Shown: piece by piece, positions 34,227 through 46,200 of the stretch
Layout: every line of letters starts with the position of its first letter
How positions within the stretch are numbered: the first letter of the stretch is position 1
Program-made: the position numbers and the translations under genes
Source of the DNA: Locusta migratoria
Taxonomy: Eukaryota; Arthropoda; Insecta; Orthoptera; Acrididae
NCBI GenBank assembly: GCA_026315105.1
Contig: CM048744.1
Span: forward strand, 979,717,721-979,781,720
Reading direction: 5' to 3'
Length of the DNA: 64,000 bases
Notes under the pieces: generated by a model
Seen by the model: only the letters and a program-made list of their open reading frames with translations
What the model was told of the DNA's origin: nothing
The model's database searches: none

Positions 34227-37200
34227 ATCTTTCCCTGTTAATCAAAAATGTTTTAGACAACCCCCCCCCCCTCCTACACCCCTCAGCATCATTCAGTTCA
34301 CTCCTCTTCTCTTTACTGCTTGATATTTCCTCTTTCGTTATGTATATCCTCTCTGGTGTGGCTCAGTACTAATATGCAGTATCTCTGACTTCCACACTCC
34401 TCAAACACCATCCTCATGACCTAGGTCATGCATTACCTTTCCCTCCCGTTCCCATCCTTTTTTCTTCCCTTCTCTCCCACCTGAAGAAGGAACTGTGTTC
34501 CGAAAGCTTGTCGTTTTTTGTCCTTTTTTTTTTTCTTTTTGTTCATTTATGTTATTATCGGTGGTACAGCACAAAGGTAAGTACTGGCCAGCCCATCTAT
34601 CTCCTTTGAAAAATATGAAACAAAGAGTATAGAAGGAAACTATCCTGGTGAGATAAACAAATATAAAACGGATGACTTACCCAAAAGGACCGGCTCGTCG
34701 ATAGACACAAATAAAAATAAAAATCACACTCAAACACACATACAACCTTTCGCCACCACAGGCAGCTTCTTCAGGAAAAAGAGGAAAAAGGGAAGGATAT
34801 GGGTTTTAAGGAAGTGGAAAAGGAGTCATTCCAATGCCAGGAGTGGAAGGACTTACCTTAGGGGAAAAAAAAAGGAAGGTAAACAAATACACACACACTC
34901 ACACATATCGAAACGCAAACACACCTAGACAGACATTTGCTGGGATTGGAATGACTCCTTTTTCACTTCCTTAAAACCCATATCCTTCCCTATCTCCTCC
35001 CCTTTTTTCCTCTTTTTCCTGAAGAAGCTGCCTGTGGTGGCGAAAGCTTGTATGTGTGTTTGAGTGTGATTTTTATTTTTATTTGTGTCTATCGACTAGC
35101 CGGTCCTTTTGGGTAAGTCATCCGTTTTCTATTTTTTATATTCCTTTTGAAAAATAATTTATCATCTCTGAGGAAAATTTCCATCATTGAACAAAGTAAT
35201 TTTGTTCTGTTATGGTCCTGAGTATGGTTTCTATTTCATCAATGTGTGTGTCTGGTATGTTTTCCTGTTGTCTTAGTCTGTGTTTGATTATGTTGATTGT
35301 TGGTATACAGGTGTACATTGATGTGACATCGAAGGATATGAGGGTTGCTGTAACTGGTATGTCCATATTATTGATTTTTTCTATTAGTTCCTGTGAGTTT
35401 TCCGGATTCCTGTTCTTTTCAAAAGTGTATGTTTTCTTTAGTGAAGTATGTGTGTGTTGAGCTAGGTAATAGGATGGAGCATTTCTGAAATCAATGACAG
35501 TACATATCGGGTCATTTTATTTGTGAACTTTTGGTAAGGATTTTAGGGTGGGTGCCTTTTGGTTTTTCTTTGTCATTTTTTTGAGAATATAGTTTTGGTG
35601 ATTTTCAGTGTCTGTTGGATGTTTTTTCTGGTATCGTGCTGTTGGGTCTTTGTTCAATTTGTTTATCTGGTTGTCTTTCAGAAAATCTAGTGTTTTATTT
35701 ATGTAGTCCTCTTCTTTTATCAAAACCAAGATATTTCCTTTATCTACCCTGGTTAGTATAGTCTTGTTTTGTTTTCTTTTTAGTTTGTGGAATATGGTTT
35801 CTTCTGGTGTTCTGTTATTAGAGTTTATGGTGTTTTTGTGTGTTTTAATTATTTGTGTTATTTCAGCAACTACTAAATCTCTTGTTAAATTTGCATTGAA
35901 GTTCATGTGCTCAGATTCTGTTATGAGGTATTCTATTGTTTTTGTGTGTTTATGTTGTGTTTTGGCCCTTTTTTTCTAGTCTTAGGCTATTTTTCCTGGT
36001 TTGTGAGATTTGTGTCTGTTAGGTTGATAATTCTCTCATGGAAGTTGTGTTTTTGGTTGTGATGATAGTTTTCTCTGAATGGGTGTGTTTGGTTTATACT
36101 TTTGGTGAGTTTACTGTTTTGTTTTTCTTGGATTGGAAACAGCTAAATCTATCCACATCAGTCATTTGTTTATATATCTTATTGTTATTATGCTGGGTTC
36201 AATTGATTTCCTGATGTATTTCCTTACACCCCACTGTACTCTTTCTGTTTTGACCCCTTGTATTCTCTAACTTTGTCGTCTTTGTCTCCTCTTACCTGAA
36301 TTTCATTAAGACCTTAAATGTTTAACTCCATCTTATTTGTAGGCTCTACCAGCTCTAATGGCTTCCCAATGTAGCTCCCTTGATATTAATACTTATCATC
36401 TCATTTCAGATTGTTTGCCGAGTCGTATCTGAGGAGTCCCTGGTCTGTCAATTAGAGTTGGGACTCGATTGCCTTCATAGGTTCGAGGCATTTTGCTCTG
36501 ATTGTTGCCAGAAGCAGGTTGCTAGTCTTACTTGCCCAGGTTCCCATCGTGTTTACCCCTAACAGTTGAGGGACTAACCAGTGTATTTGACTTTCTGCCC
36601 TCTGAGCACATAAGTTGCCTTGACTCAAAAGGTGTCCAAGATGCCTAACCTTATTTGAAAGTAATTGGTTTCCTGGCTGTCAGGTCACTTACTTGGCCAC
36701 TCATATGTTACACATGGTTCATGAACTAGGACATGACTACAGGAACCCACACAGTGAGCCATAGCAAGTTGTCACTAGTGGAAGTTGCAGAAAACTGCAG
36801 CAGCAATGTGGATGTTACTGCTGTTGCTCTTATTGTCTATACAAATGACAGAGTTACTCTTATTTCTGTGGTAGCCGCTACTGGAACAATTCTGGGTCCT
36901 TGTCGCAAAAGTAGGTGAAGCAGGGAAGGTCTGAATATAATCGTCACTGCTGTAAAAGTTTGCCTTTACTAGCTTTCTTTATTCCCAGTGCTTGCCTTAC
37001 CAGGAATAGCCACACAATTGATGTGAACACTGTGAATAAATGTCACTGACAAGTAAGGCCATGATGAGCTGAGCCGGGATGTGCCGAGCCGACTCACACC
37101 TAGTCAGCGCACGCCTCCAGCATGGGTGTTCACACTGCAAGCTGGTCTGGGCTGAGATGATAAAAGGGGGGAAATCCACTTTTACTTTTTCGCATTGTAA

Positions 37201-37231
37201 AAAATGTTGATGGTATATAAGACCACCACAC

Positions 37232-37285
<54 letters not shown>

Positions 37286-40200
37286 GAAAATCATTGTTAT
37301 GTCTGTGAACTAATAAATACAAATTTAATTTCAGTGTGGCCTTCTTTCCAATACACATGGGTGATCATGTGTTTGTTGGTGAACGTTCAGTGGTAAATGC
37401 AGCAAATGTTGGTTCATATGTTTACATCGGCAAAAACTGTGTAATTGTGAGTATGACAAAAAATTATGTAGTTGACTCTGTAGTATTTTATAAGAGTGCT
37501 TGTTTTCAAAATATGTGGCATACTTCCATAACTAAGGATTGAATATGTGTTGGAAAGTTGCTTAAAAGTTTTTGTTAGACAACATATTTTAAAATGAATG
37601 AGTGAATGAATTCTACTGTAGTCAACCAGGGTACGCACAGCTCAGTGCTGAACTGTTGTGGCTATCAACAGCACTCTGGATAAAGTGAACGTAGACTACT
37701 TTAAAGTGACCGTCACAAACACTTGTTTTTACATTTATTGCATGAATGAAGATATAAGCATACAAACATGTAGCACATGCACAGGGTCATTTAGTGTTGG
37801 AACATTTTTTGATGAGACACACTAACTTTGTACACGACAGAAAATGCAGTTTGTATTTCTTTTGCTGAATGCTAATAGAGAGGGTTGCAGGGAGTGATTA
37901 ATACAAGTCCTAACTTGTACACAGACTTTCTCAGGGGGAGGAATGATGCGGAGATAATATCTCTTCTTTCCCTCAATCAGTGCCTGCACTTAGATTTTGT
38001 ATGGATTGTCATCTATCACTGTGCATATGAGCATTCTTTCTCAAAAAGAGTTTTAATGCTCACAATGAAGTAGGTACTGCTTCATTCAAGTACTAACAGT
38101 CCAACTGTAAGATGGTATTCAACAATAGTTACTTCAGTGTTATTGCTCACAGTTTGTCTGATGGCTAGTGTTATCAATGGCTGAACTCAAAACATTAAGG
38201 AGAAAACTATTCCAACTCTATAGATGCAGGAGTGAGAGTGGAGAACTCATTGTGAAGCTTACAGGCTAATCTACATTTAACCTGTTTTCTCCAAGTCAAT
38301 AAATGGCTGTCATGCAGGATGTGTTTACTGTTCTTTTCCACTAGTGAATGGTGCAAAGGAAGAAAGACCATCTCAGCTACTGTGTGTGTCATAATATAAC
38401 ATTGTAAGATTATTGTGATGCTAAACTTCATATAGTTTTGTGTGGTGAATGTAACTGTCAACTTTTCAGTAAATACAAAGTGGAAACAAAGTGTCAACTA
38501 TGAGACAGAAACTGTGAAGTGCCCATTTTCATATGTACTACACAACATTTGCTAGATGTGTGTGTTACAGGGTCTAGTTGTTGTGAAGAATGGCAGCTAG
38601 CTCTAAATTTGGAAAAATGTAAGGTGATGCGCATGAGTAGGAAAAACAATCCCATAATGTTTGAATACAGTAATAGTGACCTTCTTCATGCAGTCGCATT
38701 GTTCAAATATCTAGGCCTAATATTGCAGAGCAATATGAAATGGAACTAACATGTAAGGACAGTTGTGAGTAAGGCGGACAGCCGACTTCGGTTTGTTGGG
38801 AGAATTTTGGGAAGATGTATTTCATCCGTAAAGGAGACTGCATATAAAACTCTAGTACAACTATGTCTTGAGTTTTGCTCACTTGTTTGGGACCCACAGC
38901 AGATCAGTTTAAAGGAAGACATATAAGCAGTTTAGAGGTGAGCAGCTAGGTTTGTTACTGGTAGGTTTGACCAATGCGCGAGTGTCATAGAAATGCTCTG
39001 GGAACTCAATTAGGGATCACTAGAGGAAAGACGATATTCTTTTCATGAATTTCTGTTGAGGTAATTTAGGGGTCCGAAATTGGAAGCTGAGTGTAGTACG
39101 ATCGTCCTGCTGCCTACTAACATTTTGCAAAATGATCACAAAGACGAGATAAGAGAAATTAGGGCTCGTATGCAGACATATAGACATTCTTTTTTCCCTC
39201 GTTCTTTTTGGGAGTGGAATCTGGAAGGAAATGCGTAGTAGTGGTACAGTGTACCCTCCGCCACGCACCTGATGGCGGATTGCGGTGTATGTATGTAGAT
39301 GTACACTAGACAAAAACTATTGGAGAGATTCACAATAAATTTTAATGTGAATAAAATAACTTTGACAGATTGAATTGGCTGGGGACATACTATGTTTGAT
39401 TTGGCTCTGTATCACTTCCAGAACATACAAAACACTGGACATGTGGTGATTGTGAAAGAACTATGAATGGCTTGTGGCTGACCATTATCAAATGACTGGA
39501 TGAAATCTCAGTCACAAAATTGTTTTAGGTGAAGTTTATTATCAGTATCAAAAAGTTCATAACAAAACAAAGAGAACTTTATTGTAGCTACTTACTATCA
39601 AGAAGATCACTGAGATGCTGACAGGCATGTAGAATAGACAGTGCCATCTGGACAATTAAATTTTTGGCTCTGCAGCCTTCATCAGAAAAAAACCCATACA
39701 TTCACACAATTAATCAGACATAACTCATGCACACACAACAACCATCTATGAAAGCTCTAACACAACTGCAACTTGATGGTGAGTGAGGTGGGGAGGGTAT
39801 GGTAGGAGAGGATAGAATATGCCGGGCAAGGATATATATACTCTCCCCAGCACCAGTCTCTCAGACCTACAGAGATGACAAGTTGCCTCCAACACCTTGC
39901 CTCCTCCCCTCCCGCCATCCTCCCATCCTCTTGATCTAAACTTACATTAATCTCTCTCCCTCCACCATCCCCAAAGAGTGGTAGAATATTGTGGTTGTGA
40001 GTGTATAGTTGTCTGAGTGATTGCATAAATGTATGATTTTCTTTTTCTAAGCCATGGCCAAAAATTTAAGTTGTGTGAATGTGATTATATATTTTCGCGT
40101 CTGTCAGCAGCTCAGCAAGCCTCTTTACAGTGAATTGCTACCTATCCTCCATTATTGATATCACTTATTCATTAGTAATATATGTATTGCTGTTACCTAT

Positions 40201-43200
40201 GGTGTGGTTAAGTAGTTGGCGAGCTATTAGGTCAGCTTAGTTTGATTATGTGTGAATCACACTTTACTGTTTCCATAAATAATATTTATTTATTTATTTT
40301 TCATTTTCCACTGGAATGCCAGTGATAGGAAACTTTGTACCAGAGCTAAGTGTGTCCCAGATCAGGGCTTGCACCCATGACCTTTGCCTTTATGATCTTT
40401 TTCTAAGACACAGGTGGGAGGAAGTAATACTTGGTTGTGATATGCATTCTCAGAATGCATATGATCTTTTATGATGATCATATGATCTTTATGATCTTTT
40501 TCTAAGACACAGGTGGGAGGAAGTAATACTTGGTTGTGATATGCATTCTCAGAATTTTAGCAGCACTGTTTCTCTCTTACAGAATCTGTTACTTGGCACC
40601 TCTCTAATACTAACACATTTCCTAAATAAACCCTTGATGAAACACTTTGCTTTTCTTTGAATATTTTTCTTCTCTTCTGTTAATTTGATCAATTGAGGGT
40701 CTTGAACAAATGAACAGTATTGAACATTTGATTAAATGGGTATTGTAATATGTGTGATTTTGTCTTTATTTAGAAATTACACAATCTGACCCAGTGGACA
40801 GCGCGATGATATAATCAATGCTCTTAATTCATTGCGATTCTTTGTTGTCTGTTTCCAGTTCTTCCAAGCCTCAAGTTTTTGCAGGTCTTCTTTGGTCGTC
40901 CCAATGGTCTTTTGCCTGTTCGTATTATCTCCATGGCCATCCTAGGCCATCGTTCCTCCTTCATGCTGCATTATTGCAAAATGACATGGGTGTAAAGAGC
41001 CCTAATAGTATCTGCAACTTCGCCTCATTTCCCTTGGATACCAAGTTGTTTAGTATTTACCAGGGAAAACACACTTACATCCTGTGTGTGCAGCATGTGA
41101 AATTTTGTTGTAGCTGTTCAATATGTCTTGATTAACAAATTATTAGCGAAATGAGGTTCAGTATGCTGTGCCTCCAAACTTCAAATTCTTTTTCCACTAA
41201 GGCTAACAGACTTTGTTTTCTTTTTTTTAGATTCCAATGAGAGTGAAAGTCATGTTGAAATAACTCGTCAATTCTTCAGTTATGTTTTATTGCGTGTCAT
41301 TCTACAGAACTTCCAAGTGAATCAATCTCATTAACAGCAACCGTAATAATAATTTAAACAAAAGATAATGTACATGGAGTTTATGCACAAAAACAGACGT
41401 TACATATTGGTTTATTCTGTGGATTTTCTCTTCCTTCTCCTAGCATCCACTGTGCAGTGACCGACTGCTCATCATATCTTCAACAAAGACAGATTCTCAC
41501 AGTAGCTACTACAATGCTAGGCCGCTCGTATGCAAATTAAAGCCTTGATAAACTCAAGTCAATCATGAAGGAGAATGTAGTTATTTTGTAACACTACGAT
41601 GCATACCACATGCCCTGTCCATTCTAATCTTCTACTTCTCATTAAGCCCACAATGTTCGGTGCACTATAGAGTTGTTCTAATTCTATATTGCGCTTTCTC
41701 CTCTATTCTCCTGTTATGTTGTCTTGAAACAGTCCAAATATTTTCCTCAAGAATCTCCTTTCGAAAACTGCAAGCCTGTTTAATTTCTGCTTTTTCGTGC
41801 TCCAACATTGACACCTGTATAGAATGACAGGAAGATTTAATGTTTTATACAACCTTAGTTTGAGTACTCGTGACGTGCTGCAGGAAGTCAAAATGTTGTG
41901 TAGTGAGTGCAAGCATCTACTATCCACTTGAATTCTTGCCTTTATTTCCATTTCAAATGATGAATTTTCTGAAATTAAGCTTCCAAGACATTTAAAATCC
42001 TTTAATCTTTTGTAGGTGTTATTCTCCACAGTTAATTCCTGGATTTCTGGGTGTAGGACTCTTCCAACTATCATGTATTTGTTTTGGTGGGATTCACTTT
42101 CAGTACAAATTTGCTTGCTATGCTTCCAATGATCATCATTAGCATCTTCAAATTTTCTTTTGTGTGTGTCATTAAGACTATATCATCTGCTTATATTAGA
42201 TGGGTGACATTCCTATTTGCTACCTGGATACCCTGATGGTTGAAACTATCCATTTCTCTAATGATCTTCTCAAGCACTAGATTGAATAATATTGGGGAGA
42301 GACTATTACCTTGCATTAGTCCAGTGGCTACCCGAAAATTACTTGTGGTTCTATTCCCCAGTTTTAATCTTTGCTCTTGTGTCATCCAGACAGTGATAAA
42401 AGTCTTACCAGTTTCTTGGACACACCGAATTCTATCAAGGCCTGAAAACAAACTTGTCCTGTGGATACTGCAATATGCCATTTGGAAGTCTACAAACAGA
42501 AGGTGTATTTCTTTATCATATTCATACAGTTTTTCAAATAAAAAATATATGGTCAGTTGTTGATCGCCTGGTTGAAACCCACCTTGGTATTCACCAGTTA
42601 GCTCTTCTGCCAGTGGTTTAATTTGTGAGAGCACAAATTTTGAATCTACTTTGTAAGAAATATTTAGTAATGCTATCCCCCTATAATTGCCACATAGCAT
42701 TTTGTCATTATTTTTATGGATTGGGCAACTAAGAGCCACTTTCCAATCTTCAGGTATCACTTCTTCTCGCCATATCTTTCTGACTAACTTGTGGATGTTC
42801 TGTATACAAGGGTCACCTCCAGCTTTTAGCATTTCAGCAGCGACACAAACTTCTCCAGCACTTTTGCCATTCTTTAGTTCTTTTATTTAGTTTTTTATTT
42901 CTTCGAATGTTGGAGGAGGGGGTCTTCCGGATCCACAGTCACAGCTTCCTCAAATTCCAAGGTTTTGTTAGGTTCCTCACAGTTCAGGAGTTCATCAAAA
43001 TACTCCATCCACCTAATGGCTATGTCATTATTGTTTGTAAGAACTTGTCCATGTCTATCTTTTATAAACCCATGTTGATTTTTTTAAATTTAAAATTCTG
43101 CAGAATGTCAGTCTGCCTTTCCTACAACTAGTTTTATGGGTCACAGCAGGCCACATTTTACTGTTATGGTGCTCTTGGGTAGTGTAATCAGACAGAAATA

Positions 43201-46200
43201 ATCTTTACACATTTTTATGTGCAGTACATTGCATTAATGTACTGCATGTCTTCTAGTGACTTCCATTGTATACAGCAGCAAACTAGCTCACTGAGCTCAT
43301 CATTTTCTCCATCAGTTAATTTACATATTCTGAGTAATGATGACTTTAAACTCTTCATTAGATAACAGCAGAGCTTGTTTCATATTGTCGCGTTGAAATG
43401 GAAGCAGGCTTGACTACAAAGGCAACTAAACATACACGCAGCACTGACTGACTCTCGGGCAGAGTGCTCTGCTATTTATACACAGACAGAATGTACCAGA
43501 AATCAGAAGAATAGTTAACATAAGAAACAAGTAGAATTTACAAGTGAACATAAGAAAGACATAGAACTTTCTGGAATTGTTCATTACAAAGAAATAAATT
43601 TTTGCCTCTGGGCAGGACTGAACCGGCGACCTTCAGCACGGCAGTCCGTGATGCTATCCCCTGCGCCACACCGGCAGTCGGTGTACGTGATCTCTCGTGG
43701 CAATATATAGTGATTTCACCCCCTCGAGAACAATGTGTTGAGGTGGCCCATATTTTTGGAAGCCTGTGTATCAGTGATAAAGCTGATCCAATATTCTTTT
43801 ATTCTTTATTCAATATGAAACTTCTGCACTAGTAATTTTATAGGACGCCATCCAGAATTCAAGGATCTAAAGATCAGCCTGGGCACCACTACATGCAGCA
43901 TAATGAAAGTTATGAGCCCTGTTTCACATGATGGCTACTTGTGGATTTGTCATTCCTTCATAATAATGAAAATAGATTTGAACTCATCGCAAAGATGATC
44001 CTCAAGCAGGAGACTCTGGCGGCTGCATTCCAAGTAATGCCCCTACAGTGAGAGCTACTCCAAGTAGGTGGAGGGGTAAGGGGAAGGATGCAATGTAAGA
44101 GGGGAAATATATACTAGCACTGCCTGGTGGAGCATACAATACTAGATTGGTGGAAAGAGATACAGCTTAGAAACACAGTGGAGGAGGGGAATCAAACAAG
44201 GCAGGAACACAGAAAGGGAGAAATAGTGTAGAGAGTTGTTGGATAGAGGGGGTCAGAACTGTTGGATGTGGGTGTGTGGAGATAATATGTTACCATAGGT
44301 TGAAGCTTAGATAATTTTGATTCTGGAGAATGTATTGTAAAGATAACTCCCAACTGTGCCGTGTAGAACACATCTTTTTTGTGCCACAGGGTGGTCTACC
44401 TTGATTTTGGTCACAGTTTGGCAATGACTGTTCATTCTTATAGGCAGCTGGTTGGTAGGCAAAGCAGTATAAAAAGTTGTGCAGTGATTGCAGCAGAGTT
44501 GGTAAATCATATGGCTGCTTTCGTAGGTGGCCTGGCATCTGATGGGGTAGGATAGGCCTGTGGTGAAAATGGAATAATAAGTGCTGGGTGGGTCTTGCAC
44601 ATATTCCATGGGATATAATCTTGTGGCTGGTCATGCCACAAATTTAATCAATCTCGTTAGGTGCCAGCCCACCTGTGAAAGCAACCATGAGATTTATCAG
44701 CTGTGTTGCAATCACTGGACAGTTTTTTTATATTGGTATGGCTACAAACTAGCTGCCCATCAGAATGAATGTTCATCACCAAATTATTACCAACCGTAAG
44801 GTAGACAACCCAGGAGCATAAAATGCAGGTGAGAATAGCGAGCTTGATTTCAATGGCTGCTTCCCACCCAGGGCTATGTTGATCACTCATAATACCAGCT
44901 TTTTTCAACTGCACTGTTGAGAGTTATCCTTACAGTACATTCTCCATACCCGGAATTATCCATGCCTCAATGTAGAATAATCTGCTGCCACTACACATCC
45001 CACATCCAACTTTGTCATGAAAGGAGATATAAAAATGCAGCAAGTGAAGCTGGCAAAAGTGAGTACAGCCAGCTGAAAAATTAGCTTAACAAGAAGTGCA
45101 GGTGGCTAAGCAGGAGTGGCTGGCGAATAAATGCAAATCTGCAGAAGGATGTATAATTAGGAGAAAGATACTGTCTACAACAAGATAAAACAGATGTTTC
45201 AGGAGAAGAAAAGCAACTGCATGAATATCAAGATTTTGTATGGAAAACCAGCACTAAGTAAAGAAGGGAAGCTGAAAGGAAATATCGAGGCCCTAAACAA
45301 GGGAAATGAAATTGAAAGCAGTGTTGTAAAAAGAGAAGAGGAAATAGTTCAAGATGAGGTAGGTGATACAATGCTGCAAGAAGAATTTGACAGAGCACTG
45401 AAATATTTAAGTTGAAACAAGGGCCCTGGAGTAAATGATATTGCCTCTGAACTGCTGACATCATTGGGAGTTCCAGACATGAAGAAACTGTTCCACCTTG
45501 TGCGCAAGAAGTATGAGACAGGCGAAATACCCTCAGACTTCAAGAAGAATGTAGTAATTCCAATTCCAAAGAAAGCAAGTGCAGACAAATGTGAAAATTA
45601 CAGAACTGTGAGTCAAGGGGTTGCAAACACAAATTATTTACAGAGAAATGGAAAAAACTGTTAGAATCTGACCTCGGGGAAAATCATTTTCAATTTATGA
45701 TAAAAGTAGCAACACGCAAGGCAATAGTCACATTGTGACTCACCTTAGATGATAGGTTAGGGTAAAATATAGGAAACAAGAATTTCTATTCAACTTGTAC
45801 AAAAGCAAGACAGCAATTACTAGATTCAAAGGGCATGAAAGGGGACACAGCGGTTGAGAAGGATAAGGCAAGATTGTAGCCTTTTCTTAATTTTATTCAG
45901 TCTGTACATTGAGCTAACTGTGAAGGAATGCAAGGAGAAATTTAGAAAAGGAATTAAAGTTCAGGGATAGGAAATAAAAATTTTGTAGTTTGCTGATGAC
46001 ATTATACTTCTGTTAGGGAGAGCAGAGGACCTGGGAGAGCAATTGAACAGAATGGACAGTGTCATGAAGGAGGTTATAAGGTAGAATTAACAAGCATAAT
46101 ACAAGGGTAATGGAATGAAGTCTAATAAATCAGCAATACTGAAGGAATTAGATTAAGTTTTGTTATTTGGGTAGAAATATAACTTCTGATGGCTGCAGTA

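Noticed and set aside
33878..34372. Open frames with Val-Cys and Thr-His repeats
   Set aside because: Produced by TG/CA tracts within Penelope-type terminal repeats; no protein.
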